64,000 nucleotides of DNA from Hyparrhenia diplandra (lineage: Eukaryota; Streptophyta; Magnoliopsida; Poales; Poaceae): positions 1,054,001-1,118,000 of the forward strand of contig JADLZK010008224.1 of the NCBI GenBank assembly GCA_015847255.1, in the 5' to 3' direction. Each line of letters opens with the position of its first letter. The first letter of the stretch is position 1. The position numbers were made by a program, and so were the translations under genes. The notes below the pieces were generated by a model that ran no database searches, was not told the origin of the DNA, and was given only the letters and a program-made list of their open reading frames with translations. Shown piece by piece: positions 12,779 to 24,450 of the stretch.

Positions 12779-12988
12779 CCTGTAGTGATACGAGGGAATA
12801 TGAGAATGGCCACAATGTAAAAACTACATTATGTGATCGAGGGGACATATGCAAGGAGGGAACCATAAAAAGGCATGCAAGGATTATACATTTATACCTA
12901 GATGTGAAGCAGTATATATGGTGTAAAAAAAAAAAGAAACATAAAAGAAAGAAAGAAATTTTTATCTTTAAGAATAGGACAACTACTA

Positions 12989-13385
12989 GCATTGCGCCCG
13001 TATGCGTTGCTACGGGATAACTAAATTTAATATAAAAATAAAACAGATCACATGATAAGATAACAATAATGTAAAATTAAACAATAATATTAAAGTGATA
13101 TTTAATCCAAACACGCAAGTTTTATGAAATTAACACAGTCACAAATCGTGCTCTCTTCTATTTTTTTTTTTCTCTTACGGGGTGGGAAGGCTGGTTGGCA
13201 CAGATGGTAGAAATTGAGACAAAAAATTTCATGACATTTAATCCAAAACACGCAAGATTGTCTTACTTTTACTATTTTTATAGGTACTTTTACTATTTTA
13301 TAGGTAGCGTGCTCATGTGTTGCTACTGGGACAACTAAACTTTTAGGCTAAAAACACATGGATCGCATGATAAGATAATTCAAAA
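12989..13385. repeat. Diverged repeat pair with a small GC hairpin
   Basis: At 12997-13016 CCCGTATGCGTTGCTACGGG can fold with a six-base stem. It is followed by an AT-rich tail containing CATGATAAGATAA. A diverged second copy spans about 13303-13385. Similar GCCCGTGCGTTGC hairpins are common in grass transposon remnants, Helitrons among them; I cannot assign a superfamily. Confidence 0.45.
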
Positions 13386-13441
13386 AAAGACATGAATTGT
13401 CACGGAGAGTGTGGCATTGCAGACTCACAAACTCTTGTGTG

Positions 13442-13640
13442 TAGACCTTCCGTGCTAACCCTATGGGATGTTTCAAACAAGCAAAAGGCAATGCATATCG
13501 ATATAAGGTTCTTTTGGAGAGAGATAGACAGAAAGAGAGATTATATAGACCTTCCGTGCTAACCCTATGGAATGTTTCAAACAAGCAAAAGGCAATGCAT
13601 ATCGATATAAAGGTTCTTTTGGAGAGAAAGAGAGATTATA
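13442..13640. repeat. Two-copy tandem repeat, 104-bp period
   Basis: The block from TAGACCTTCCGTGCTAACCC through TATCGATATAAGGTTC starts at 13442 and again at 13546. The copies differ by a few bases and a short indel in the GAGA-rich tail. The ORF across it is a by-product of the repeat. Confidence 0.85.
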
Positions 13641-13645
13641 TTATT

Positions 13646-14744
13646 ATATTTATTATTACTTAGCCATACAATGAAGGTTAAAGCACGAAGCCAAAAATCA
13701 CACAAGCTAAGCGAAGGTGCAAAATCGCAACAATTTCTTTTTTTTTGACAACAATAACATATAATATATTAAAGCAGCCAAATTACGTTGCAGTCCTCAA
13801 AAGAAGACTATGTTACAAAGAGGTCATGCGACCGGGAAAGGGGACAACAGTGTCGATTGAAGCGCCAAGGAGGACGAATCGAGCTTGACCAAAAGCCAAT
13901 AACAGCAACTTGCAAGAATACTCTATCTGATTTTTGGCGCCGTGTGCAAGAATACTCTCGATGGCGCCGTGTGCAATGACATCAACATGATTTTTGGCTA
14001 AACTTTATCTGATTCACCCTGATTATTGGCTAAACGTCTAGCTTCTTGATTGACAAACAAACAGTGAACGCACACGGCAGGCAATGTCGAATTGGGAGAG
14101 GATGCTGTCGGCAGCCTTGATTGTCCTATTGATGTCTTCAGTCTACCATGCATAAAGCATATATATTGAAAAGCCTCAATGTGTAGATGATGCAAACAGG
14201 AAGTATAATTCACATTCAGATCCAGTCTCATATGTGCTTTCCGGAGCCTCAACATATGTTGTACGTAGTCCAATATGAGTAGCCGATGCAAATAATATAC
14301 GATTATTTCTATTGTATTTTCAGATTTATTTTCTTAGAGCAAAATGGCCGTATTGCAAGGACATGATGTCATATGACATCATCATGCTAACAAGCAAGGG
14401 AAGAGCGTGCTTCCGGTCGTCGGTGGTGCTTGCTTCGTTCGGGAAGGTGGCGTGCCTGATTGGCTGCTGGCGTTGTTTCCTTCCGTAGGGGAGGGAGATC
14501 GCTGGGGAGGTGATCAAGGGAATTTCCTAATTGTGTGGTGTTTCCTAATTAATCACGGTATCGCAGGAAACAAACTAACGATGGTTTTCTTTTCTTTCTT
14601 GCATGGAGAGTGGAGGGGCATTGAGCGCTCTCATGGGGTTGGGGTTAGAGGATTTTTTTCTTTTCCTTTTATTTACCGAGATTTTTCTTTCATTTTTTTG
14701 GTGGATGACGTTGACAGCGTGCGGGTCAGCGATGGCATGGAGTT
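13646..14744. other. Gene-free stretch, probable transposon remnants
   Basis: A minus-strand ORF at 14291-13998 and plus-strand ORFs near 14407-14823 lack recognisable domains. Part of it may be decayed non-LTR retrotransposon sequence, but no diagnostic motif supports this. Confidence 0.25.
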
Positions 14745-15210
14745 GAGGCAGACGGACAAACCAACGATTGTCGCATCAAAAAAGTCTTCCTTTTGTTCTT
14801 TTATGTTGTATATAGAGATTTGATTGATTGACAATAGTTTTCTTTTGCATGCAAAAAAATAAATCACAACCGACGTGATGGTCACACGAGGCCTTTTGCA
14901 TGTAAGGAAATAATATTTCTTTGTTTATTTAATTTGATTGATTGACGGTTGTTTCCTTTTGCATGTAAGGAAATTAAATCACAACATCCTTTTGCATGCA
15001 TGGAAATTAAATCACAACGTGCATCCTTTTTGCATGCAAGGAAAATAAACAATTGCCATGATTATCCCACGAGCCACCGCATGGTCCGTATGCAAGGAAA
15101 GTCAGCAACAGCGCTGTGGGATCGCATGGAGGGGCAGGCTGGAAGTACCAACCCATTTGTCGCACCAAAAATTGTCCATGTTTTGTTCTTTTTATGTTGT
15201 AGAGTAGCAT
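14745..15210. repeat. Short repeats around TTTTGCATGCAAGGAAAT
   Basis: Five imperfect copies of a unit near CCTTTTGCATGCAAGGAAAT, several followed by TAAATCACAAC, start near 14847, 14894, 14958, 14989 and 15027. The array is flanked by a diverged direct repeat: about 14745-14830 (CCAACGATTGTCGCATCAAAA) resembles about 15138-15205 (CCAACCCATTTGTCGCACC), both ending TTTTATGTTGTA. The arrangement suggests a transposon remnant of unknown type. Confidence 0.6.
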
Positions 15211-15319
15211 AAGTAGCCCCGCTGGATGGAGGTGCTCTGGCTTAGCTTAGTAGTAGTACTTCAAGTTCACAAGTGCACTTCTTTGAAACCTAATCCACCT
15301 CCATTTTATATATAAGTAT

Positions 15320-15538
15320 TGTTAGAAGAATTTGTCAATGGAATGATTGAATGAGATTAAGTGTTAATGATTGTACAGTGATTTACAATATATACAAGGC
15401 CACACAGGCTGAATGGGTGCCTCTTGAACCGGTACCTTGCCTCCTAAGAAAGTGCCCGAAAGGGCCTAAGTGGTAACCGTCCTAATGATGGTAATTATCT
15501 AATTGATCACTATTAATTAATGCTAATTAATCCTAACA
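15320..15538 (-). repeat. Copia 3' LTR
   Basis: On the plus strand the block starts TGTTAGAAGAATTTG and ends AATTAATCCTAACA, giving the expected TG...CA with an inverted terminal TGTTAG. Length is 219 bp. Immediately right, CTCCCCCTTGATC is a polypurine tract on the minus strand, fixing orientation. The other LTR was not found in this window. Confidence 0.75.
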
Positions 15539-15599
15539 CTCCCCCTTGATCAATTGATCTTGTGTAGGCACCGTTGTATATTCGTCGGTCATAGTCTTG

Positions 15600-16325
15600 A
15601 ATCTTTGGAAAACCCTATGGAAAAACCAAAGTATATCGATATACCACGTAAAACTCCTTAAAAACCCAAAGTGGGAAAAATAAGGAGAAAACCATGATAT
15701 ATATAACTCCCAATGTTTATAGACCCTTTTAGGTGACCCTAGAGACATAGTCTAAAAACAAATTGATCAAAGATCAATATGTCACGTATATTATCCTTAA
15801 AAACCCCTGTAGGAAAAAATAGATAATATGACAATTCTCACAAAAACCTTTTAGAAAAAAAATGTGAGTAGAATCTTTTGAAAAACCCTATGGAAAAAAT
15901 CCAAAGTAGTACTGGTATATCAGGTAAAACTCCTTAAAACCCAATGGAAAAAACAAGGAGAAACGCCATGATATACAATCATAAATGTTGTTAGACCCTT
16001 TGAGATAAGCTCAAAGTCTTAGTCTAATAACACCTTGACCATATGGTCAATATGCTTGAATATCATCTTCCAAAAAACCCCGTGGGGAAAACTTGATGAT
16101 ATAGCATATATCTTTATATTTGCATTGCCTCATCAAAAACTTTATATGAGAAACCTCAAAAGGAAAAACTCAAATAAAGAAAAGAGTACAATGTATCATA
16201 TGTCGCAATATCATCCACCAAAAACCCTATGGGAAAAACGGATGATATGACATAATCTTGTGTCGATATTGCCTCATTAAAAAAACTTCTTATGAGAAAC
16301 CCTAAGGGAAAAACTCATACAAAGA
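15600..16325. repeat. Dispersed A-rich AAACCCTATGGGAAAAA repeats
   Basis: About ten imperfect copies of AAAAACCCTATGGGAAAAA lie in 0.7 kb, for example near 15609, 15881, 15935, 16069, 16218 and 16290. Each is followed by a few unique bases. They sit in the 3' noncoding part of the copia element. The function is unknown. Confidence 0.7.
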
Positions 16326-16379
16326 AAAAGAGTGCAACATGATGTTTTCAACAAGTTATAAATCGAGAGACGAGAGACT

Positions 16380-17900
16380 CTCCCCCGAAACTTGCAAACC
16401 TTTCATACCAATATACTCAACACATAAGAAATGTGGAGTGTAGTAGATTTTGTGAATATCTCTTCGAGATTATCACAATACATAGTTTGCAAATGTTCAT
16501 ATGTCCATATGACCTATGGAACCAAACCATTTTAATGCCAAATATTACAATAAGTATAACTTGTCTCCATCTCGAACAACACAAGCTGCATTACCTTTAT
16601 AGATAATGACCTTTGATTCAATAGAATCAATACCACATAATTTCAGTATGCGATATATCATTCTGCCAAGCTATGCACATTCATGTGTTGCCTTTGTACA
16701 ATACAATGTCAGAATGATTAATGGAACTAACCATTAAATGTCTACTTAAAGACTTACAAACTGGTCTTTCCATATTTATGTAAAGGCTATTTCTATGATC
16801 TCGAATTTGGGGATGTTGTAGATAACCGTAATCATAATATCCATATAATTGGATCATGGATTATACCAAGGTCGCATGTGCTATTTTGATATATCAAAGA
16901 TATTCTTAACTTCAATCTACCAACATTTGGTAGAGTAAGCCGCTACTAGATAGCAAATTATTGCAAAGATAATATCCGGCCTGGAACTTTTGCAATATAT
17001 ATATTAGCGCATAAATAGCACGTAGATAATGGACCATATGTCTCAATATCTCATCTCAATCACTATGGCATAAAACAATCTTCCTCTATCACGAGGTAGA
17101 ACTACCATAGGATTCCCTTTCATACTGAGACATTCAATATGATGTGGATATAGATAGCTTTACTACAATACCGGGAGATGATACTTGGATCCTAAACACA
17201 AAATGAAATTTTGGTTTTAGACTGTATCTCCCGTCTCAAAACTCCATCTTTAGATTACAACGTGCTATTTATAAGTGTTCATTGCTAATGATGTCAAGAG
17301 TATTGACAATCGTATAATACTAGGAAATCCAATCAAGGACTCCAAAATGAGCACCACGTGTAACCAATCTTGTAACCCTTCAATTTCAGGAATACGCACA
17401 AAGTCAATTGTACCAAATTCGACTTAACTACTTTAAGCCATATAATGACTTAAGCAATACACAATATGTGTTGCACTTTTATATATGGGTGTTTGGTATG
17501 TGAACTCCTTCCTGGAAGCTTCACAAATATACCAAATCAAGTGATTATATGCAATCACTACATCTATCAACTGTAAAGATAGATGCTTTTGTACTGCCAA
17601 TCAAAGTTAGTATCAGAAATTTATAACTTACTATGGAGAATAACTGCATTGAAAAACAATGCTCTGGGCTTTGCGTATACCCCTTGTTACTACTAGTCTT
17701 GCTTTATATCTCACCACCATGTTGTTCTCAATCCATCATAGGATGAAAACACTTTGTACCCATAGTAAAGGTACATGAGGTGTTAGCTTTACAGCTCCTA
17801 ACTCCTCTTTTCTGGTGAGCAAGACTATCTCTATATGTATAACTTAACAAGTTCCAGTAAGAGTGACAAAGCACTCTTCCATAGTCTTATTAACTGGATA
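16380..17900 (-). pseudogene. Copia reverse transcriptase / RNase H remnant
   Basis: The minus-strand translation keeps scattered matches to copia pol in the right order. RT N-terminal similarity (HLSLQLIDVVIAY) is near 17600. A region like the YGLKQ-to-YVDD segment lies near 17480-17300. An ALIYIAK-like stretch at about 17000 corresponds to ALMYLAN. The RNase H end shows YCDNLEEIFTKS (about 16480), the counterpart of the usual SCDNLADLFTKS. Stops and frameshifts occur every few tens of residues. Recognition rests on family memory, not a search. Confidence 0.65.
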
Positions 17901-18369
17901 ACTTGGAATATTGTATACAATTTGTTCAGAGAAGTATCTGTCATGACATGTAGCCTTTTATATGATACAGTTCTCCGGTTATCAAAAATCAATATACCCT
18001 GTATGACTTATCGTGACTTCCCAAAGCGAGAGTCAGGGCTTTCCGATATCCCAGCATTGGTATTTCAGTGCACCTCTGAGCTGGGCTTGTGGATTATAAA
18101 TATCCACAGGACATAAAATGTCCTCTAGGTGTCTTTCAACCAAAGGTTGAGTTGCATTTGTAGTTTTCTTTTGCTTGCCAGCAATCGCATCTTGCCTCTT
18201 GGAAGTGCTACTCCCCTCTTTTAGTGAATATGGGGGTGAGTGATTTTATTAGGTACCTCCACTCTTTCTGACACATTCCTTGCAAGATGGAGAGACTTTG
18301 TAACACCTTTATAACCCATAAAAGTATCTTGGCAGTTTATTTGTAATACTATGCAAAACAATTATTCTT

Positions 18370-18500
18370 TGAACTCAATGTTGATGTCCATTTTCAATGT
18401 GAGATATTGATACTATCTAGAGTGAGTTCAACTAACTCCTCTGAATTCAATATCCACAATATGTGACAAACCATTGATTTAGTTTATTTTTAGTACGGGA
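18370..18500. repeat. Internal repeat, copy 1
   Basis: This block (GAGATATTGATACTATCTAG ... AATATCCACAATATGTGA) is roughly 75% like 22441-22560. Both copies lie within the same copia element, in regions expected to encode different proteins. Confidence 0.65.
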
Positions 18501-18703
18501 TCCTCGAGCTTTAAATGCTTTATGCATTCCAAATATTTTTCGGGCATTATATATGGTACGACTAATCTTCCCCTAATGTCCGGAAAAGCTCATTTATTCT
18601 AAAACTAGCATACGGGTTGTAAATAGATCCTCTATAGAGATCTTGATACTAAACAATCGACGGAGATTGAAATCTTAGATTGATCCCCGTTTCTGTATGG
18701 ACC

Positions 18704-21514
18704 TGTTGGCATTTCTTAACGCAAACAGAAAGAGTTCCGCAAGCGCACGGAAATGCCGTTGTAGCTTTCACCTGGAAGTATTCAGGGTATCGTATTTCCA
18801 CAGGGAAGGCATGGTGTAAAGTCTAATAGGAACATGGACAAGATAACATGACTATATACTAGACCAGAGTTCATAACAGGGATGCAACAGGATAAGTAAA
18901 GGATAACTTGACACACACACTCGAGCAATCTCATGGATGGAGGTAATAGAGAGAATAAAGAATAAAAGAATAACCTAAACTGGAGCAGGCATATCCTATA
19001 TAGTTGTGCAAAGAACAAGTTAATGATCATACAAGATATACGGACAGAATAAGATGGACGGGGAGATGCCCGCAGCTGGTCTACCAGCCGATAGACACTT
19101 TCAGAACTCCTACTCAATACCCGGACGTGGAGGAGTGCTAGGGACGGACAGGGCTGTCACCACCTGCCGCCTACTGTTGACACCTGTTATAGCATAATAT
19201 TACTAGTCAACTAAACATGAAATAAGGGCATAAAATAAATATCAACATAAGTCTAGGGGTCCAACTGATATATTTCCATGAGTTTTAGTATTTCATGACT
19301 TTGTAGGGACTAAACAGATAAAAGCAGATAAGAACAGTGAGAAACCTAAGAGTTTGCATCCCATACGATCACAAGACTTGACCGTGAGGCAACTCAATCC
19401 AAAACGTGGACTAAAACATTCTAGAAGACACCGAGAAGACACCCGGGGAAGGAGATTTTGTTGTGGCACAGGGGCACCGGCGATCGCCAGGCCCATCTCT
19501 GGCGACCGCTAGGAGTTGGAGCCCAAATCCAGCCCACTTTGGAGGTCGGTTTACCACCGACATTGAGGTTGGATCTATACCATTGTTCAAGGTTGGTTTG
19601 ATCCAAGGGTCCCTGTTCATCACCGATGGCTATATAAGAAGACCACCTGACCCCAGGGCAAGACCCTAATTCATTCAACTCAATACTCAACAGGCTGAGG
19701 CCTGACCTCTCCTCTCTAGTTCCAATCTAGACTAGGACACCATGTAGAACTAGAAGCCCTGGAGTGAGTTGAGAGCAAGCGTCAAGAGAGATTAGAGCCA
19801 TAGTTCCCATGAGAGAGACTAGAGCTAATCTTGTTCCGAGAGCTAAAGCGTGGGTGAAGGGAAGAGTTGCTGAGGAAGCACCGAACCTGTCGGTGACTCC
19901 TCTACATCTTGTACCGTCGGGATCAGGTCCCATTAGCATTGGGGCCTGATCCTGAGACTTCTAAGGAGGGATCAACTTCTTATTTAAGTAAGTAAATGTT
20001 CTTATTGTTCTTATTGTTCATAACTCTTATTTGAGTACTTTAACTGTGGGAATCTATAGATTAGAGGAGTAGCTTAGGTTTAGGCGTGGTGCTTAGACCG
20101 AGGTTGCTTGTGGATGCACCCTACCTTCTGGAGCGTGGTAGTTCGTGGTAGTGACAGTACCATTGATTCCTTTGGAGTCCACATCCCGTTGGATAGGCCA
20201 AGTAGGACCATGTTGCCGGAGGATTGCACGTTTTTGTCCCTCGCTTTCCTTTGAGCACGCCCCCTAAGACAATATCAACGTAAACACAAGGATAAGAACT
20301 AGACAACCGTAGGAATCTCCTTACCTCTTTATCCTCTCATTCCTTGATTTGCTTTCGGTTATATGAATTAAATATATGGGTTAGTTATATGCCTCGGTTA
20401 TCCTCACATCATTCTCCCTGTGGATTCGATATTAAAACCCTCTCCCGGGTGAAGTGCTCACCGGTATCCGTTCGCTTGCGGATTATACATAAATATTTCT
20501 GTAGGCTTATCAAATACCAACACCTACCTCCCTACCATAGGGCACCGACATATTCCAAAGGCTCCCGTGCACCCGGGCTCCATGCCCGCGTGCACTAAGG
20601 AACTACCCATACCCCCCTAGGACTCGACCCTACGGATCAATGAGCTAGAATATGGGCAAACCCGAAGGTACGATTGGACCGCCATCTAAACTCCATGGAA
20701 TAAATTGTATGAATGTTTAAGCACAAGTTCTATATGACGGAATCATAACATAGAGACTATAGTCTAGTTCATATGCAATGATCATGTCATGGAAACTATA
20801 CTCTAGTTCTATAGCACAACTATAATGATAAGTAAGAACAAGAACAAGATAAAGAACATGACATTGATCAACATAAAGAGAATTATATTAATCATACCAA
20901 GTGTCTCCAAGATGACCTTGATCTTCTACATGATGCCTTGCCAAGCTCCTAGCACTAACCAATACAAAGTAAAAGATACAAGTGGAGGGAGAGGCTCTTG
21001 TGCGGTGTGTCTTGAGGGGAGAGCTCTACCCATCTATTTATATCTAACATGGTCGGTTTTCGCGGAGGTAAATAAGGAAGCACCCCCAAGCACCGCCTAT
21101 GCATGGCGGCATGCAACCGCCCGCGGAAAGGTCGGCTCGAGAGGCGGCACCGCGGGTCCGGGCCGGACCCACCTCCGCCCCGCCGGATCGGGCCGGCCCC
21201 TCTCGCGACCACCTTCGCGGGTGGGCTCCCGGGCCGGCCCTGGTGGCCGCGTGGTGACGGTGCTTTGGGCCATTTCACCTTTGGATTGGGCCTCTTATGT
21301 TGCACTTGGTGTTTGGCGTGTTCTCCGAAGTGCGCTTTCGTTGTATTTTGGCGTATTCTCACTTGATTCCTTGTATTTGTCCTGCAAAATATATTTCTCG
21401 GAATACAAGTGGAACTAGATTAGAAGTAAAGGTATATGTGCCATTGATTTGTGAGTTTCCCCGAAAAAAGACATAAGTTGGCGGTATAAAATGGGTCGAT
21501 AACGACCGCCAACA
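18704..21514 (-). mobile_element. Solo LTR of a gypsy element, minus, itself interrupted
   Basis: It starts TGTTGGCATTTC and ends ACGACCGCCAACA, flanked by GGACC (18699-18703) and GAACC (21515-21519), a 5-bp target duplication with one change. Without the nested insertion it is about 1.46 kb. No internal domain remains, so this is a solo LTR left by LTR-LTR recombination. Its start matches the LTR at 58699 (shared GCGCACGGAAAT.CCGTTGTAGC region). A minus-strand TATA box (TATAAATAG) lies near 21035, with GC-rich palindromes to its right at 21110-21250. Confidence 0.85.
19175..20522 (+). mobile_element. Solo LTR of a gypsy element nested in the previous solo LTR
   Basis: It starts TGTTGACACCTG and ends AAATACCAACA, with a perfect CCTAC target duplication at 19170-19174 and 20523-20527. 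Length is 1348 bp. It belongs to the same family as the LTRs at 27032, 33790 and 41465, sharing TGTTGACACC and the reverse of TTGGTATTTGATAAGCC. A TATA box (TATATAAG) is at 19631-19638, preceded 118 bases earlier by a pair of GGCGATCGCC-like palindromes. Confidence 0.93.
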
Positions 21515-21829
21515 GAACCCATCAATGTATGCGGTGGTGGTGAGATTGGTACGTATACAACGTAACCTAATCTTACGCAAATAGGAAATCTTCATGGATA
21601 CCTACGTACTAACTGCATATGGGGGTATGCAGTTAATCGTAAGTTAGGAGTGTGTAAGTTTACCTGACTCCAACACGAAGTTGGCAAATAGCAATTTACT
21701 TATAATGGTCCCGCTATGACATTAATGTCATACTTATAGATTCCAGTTTATCCCTTTGGCTATGTAATTAAACTCTTATTATGCCTAACAATCATCATTG
21801 AAGGTACAAAAGTTTAGTAGTGTTCGGGG

Positions 21830-22145
21830 ATAATGCTCATAACAAGAGGCATTATCTACCAAAGATGTATCTTTACAATCACGAAATGTCCGAACCGTCC
21901 ATACAATCTTTTGTATCGGACCCATACATATTCTTTGAATATGTTCGAGGAATCTAAGATAGATAATCTAATTTTAAGATACGAGGGTCTTAAAATTCTG
22001 TTTCCCTATGGTACTTATCAGATCCATACTTCAGGGAAATCTCGACCAAAAGAATTACTATTAATTTTTCGGCATCTCTTTGGATGGCCAAGTTGATAAT
22101 TCCAAATCTTAAATGGATCAACCATGTGAAAAAAATTTTATACGC
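21830..22145 (-). pseudogene. Copia integrase N-terminal remnant
   Basis: Minus-strand translation gives DPFKIWNYQLGHP, the GAG-pre-integrase LWH.RLGHP motif, then a degraded FLE.IQ...GPI stretch with the spacing of copia integrase. It is truncated and full of stops. A second, better preserved copy of the same domain is at 46917-47345, so two different copia copies are present. Confidence 0.6.
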
Positions 22146-22440
22146 AACATGTTGTAATGGGATGGTTGTATGCATAATACAACCAAAATGAGACATATCT
22201 CATTACTTGTGCCATATCTAATGTTTTTCCTTTTGTGTTTCTCTATGAAAACACAAATGTCCATTAGGCACATATCAATCCCGATTGGGATGATTTCCGC
22301 ATACAATCTATATATGACAAGAAATCAATGAAATTCTCGTCTAATATATAGAAATCCATATATATTATCGAGTATCAAATTCATCAAAATGATACTCACA
22401 ATAGTTATGACAACAAGTGTTACAACATATTTTGATGGAC

Positions 22441-22560
22441 CTTAGAAATTAATGTCCATTGTCCATGTGGGATATTGATGTCATCGAGAGCGAGTTCAAC
22501 GAGACTCCTCCGAAGTCAATATCCACAACATGTGATGACCATTAATTTAATGAATTTACA
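22441..22560. repeat. Internal repeat, copy 2
   Basis: About 75% like 18370-18500; shared stretches include GATATTGATGTCATC-like sequence and AATATCCACAA.ATGTGA. It lies on the other side of the solo-LTR insertion. Confidence 0.65.
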
Positions 22561-22960
22561 ACTAAGGTAAAACTCAAAATCAATATGGTAATGTTGTAAT
22601 CTGAAATGCAATATTTTATAGGTGTATATCTTATCATAGTTTTGGATTATTGTAGGTAGTCACATAAATGTGTAGACCATACAATCTAATCATCATATGT
22701 TTTGGTATACACAAGACAAGATAATCTCTATCACTACTACAGATTCGCTCATCACTACCGCCGGCATCACCGCCGAATTTAATCCACCTAAGAAGTGTTG
22801 AACCTCACCCGCAAAGTGATGAACCGTTCAGCGCTGGAAACTCGTAAAACTCCACGGATTCGACCAATTCCAAGAAGTGAAGACATAGATCACCACCGCG
22901 TTGAATCGTTCCCCCCAGCAGTGGTCTTGATGGACCTGCATCACTCACGGGTTTGAATTA

Positions 22961-23090
22961 GAACCGATAGCGATTTGAAGATTGACACAACCGGTTGAAT
23001 TAGAACCGATAGCGATTTGGGAGGGGAAGCAAAATACGATGACAAGGAACCGATAGTCGCGGGTTTGAATAAGAACCGATAGCGATTTGA
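22961..23090 (+). repeat. Subterminal direct repeats GAACCGATAGCGATTTG
   Basis: Copies start at 22961, 23003, 23046 (partial) and 23073, most preceded by TTGAATTA or TTGAATAA. They are probably subterminal transposase-binding repeats; AACCGATAGTG recurs at the other end near 44980. Confidence 0.75.
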
Positions 23091-23219
23091 GGACCAAGGA
23101 ACAAGAAAAACAAACGATAGAAACAGAAGATTGCACATGCGGATGAATTAAAAACGACCGGGTTCGTTAGATATTCTTGGATAATATATTTACAAAATGA
23201 AAAAAAAAAAGAAAGCGCC

Positions 23220-23545
23220 GCCGCCACCGCCGCCCTCGCCTAGGCCTCGCCCTCGCCGCCGGCCTCATCCTCGCCGCCGCCACGTTCCCGCCGCTGGCCG
23301 CGTTCCCCGCCGCCGGCCGCGTTCGCCGCCGCCGCCGGCCTCGCCGGTATCCCCGTAGCGAGGATGTCGGCGATGGCATCGCCCTTGTAGGCGTAGAAGT
23401 TGGCCTTCTCCACCAACGACCAAGCCATCGTTGGCGCCGACCGCCGGCCAGGTTGGTGAGCTTGTGGAGGGCGTCATGGAGGCGCGAAGGTGAACCGAAG
23501 CTCCTCCATGGTGTAGACGCCGGCCATCTCGTACGTTCGTCGATG
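23220..23545 (-). pseudogene. GC-rich gene fragment captured in the CACTA element
   Basis: On the minus strand, overlapping frames give MAGVYTMEELRF near 23530, then MAWSLVEKANFYAYKGDAI at about 23428-23370, then an Ala/Gly/Arg-rich low-complexity tail. The block is sharply GC-rich in AT-rich surroundings, typical of exons captured by grass transposons. The frame breaks between the two parts. I do not recognise the parent gene. Confidence 0.4.
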
Positions 23546-23689
23546 AAGCTAGCTGCCTGGGGTTATGGAAAGAGAGAGGGTAATTAGCGATGGAGATGGT
23601 ACCAAATCGAGCGCTCGTGGTACAATTATATAGTAACAAGCCATGTAATGCATGCAATCGATTGTCATTCCCCAAGACGGCGCCATGAA

Positions 23690-24450
23690 AAATGATCAAC
23701 ACTGACCGGCTCATCCAATGGCCATCGCGATCGGGCCCGTCTCCCCACGAAGGCCGATCGGGGCGCTACGCCGCACGCGTTTGATCTCCAATCCCCACGC
23801 CAGGCGGCAACCAAGGGCGACCGGCCACGCGTTGGCGCTGGCGTTTCCAATGGGCTTCCTCGGCCGCCAACCGCGCGTTTCCCAAGGCCGCACCCAATCC
23901 CGATCCCCGGGTTCGATCCCCCAACGAGCCGTTTTTTGACCATTTTTTCAAGAATGATGCTAGAGTTTAATTAGGATTACCATTGCTATAGATGTTGCTC
24001 ACGAAATCTAATGATATTGATTTGATAGCATAGATAGAGACTTATCTAAATACACCATTGTTATTTTGAAACAAGGAATGCATGCTTTACATTATTTACC
24101 ATTGCTACAAGATCAACCACACGTACCTTCTGCTACCTGACGATGCCGACGGGGGAGGGAGCAGGAGGGAGGGAGACGAGAGACTGGAGACGAGAGACTT
24201 CTCGCTACCCGGGCCGGAGCATGAACAAATGACACTCAACTTGCTGTAGCACGTCCACAACACTGCCGGGCTATTTAAAGAATCAAACTTGTACCGCCCA
24301 ACGGATAGCCATCATGTTTTTTTTCTTTCTTTGACCATCGGAATAGTACGACGCACAATATTGTAGCTGTCACGTTCACTTAGCGTGTTCACAGAGGCCT
24401 GAGCATGCATGCATGGCGCTCGCGTGGAGAACCGCGTTGCCAGTAGTATT
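23690..24450. other. GC-rich then AT-rich stretch without a supported gene
   Basis: The part at 23690-23940 is GC-rich with many coincidental ORFs and may be another captured fragment. The part at 23940-24450 is AT-rich with no coding signal. Nothing firmer can be said. Confidence 0.3.

Larger units (their letters stand above)
4579..12787 (-). mobile_element. CACTA (En/Spm) DNA transposon, complete ends, decayed genes
   Basis: The left end begins CACTACAGGAATC and the right end is its inverse, GATTCCTGTAGTG. The 3-bp target duplication ATA lies at 4576-4578 and 12788-12790. Both subterminal zones are dense in TTTGCCGAGTGC and its complement GCACTCGGCAAA. The interior holds a TNP2-type transposase gene followed by a Transposase_24-type gene, both on the minus strand, as in autonomous grass CACTA elements. 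At 8.2 kb it has the length of a full element. Both genes are split by many frameshifts, so it is unlikely to move by itself. Strand given is that of its genes. Confidence 0.93.
15320..22731 (-). mobile_element. Decayed Ty1/copia retrotransposon, minus strand, with insertions
   Basis: From left to right are the 3' LTR (15320-15538), a polypurine tract on the minus strand, and decayed RNase H and reverse transcriptase (16.4-17.9 kb). A solo-LTR insertion follows (18704-21514), then integrase N-terminal sequence (21.83-22.15 kb). The CACTA element starting at 22732 cuts the copia sequence. Its 5' part may continue at 45420-46260, where I could not identify the second LTR. Every coding domain is riddled with stops, so this is the oldest element of the nest. 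Confidence 0.7.

Noticed and set aside
20825..21418. 197-residue plus-strand ORF
   Set aside because: Lies within a solo LTR, opposite to its promoter; GC-rich translation of the U3 palindromes.
23900..23930. B-box-like GGGTTCGATCCC suggesting a tRNA or SINE
   Set aside because: No A box at the right distance, no A tail and no target duplication.
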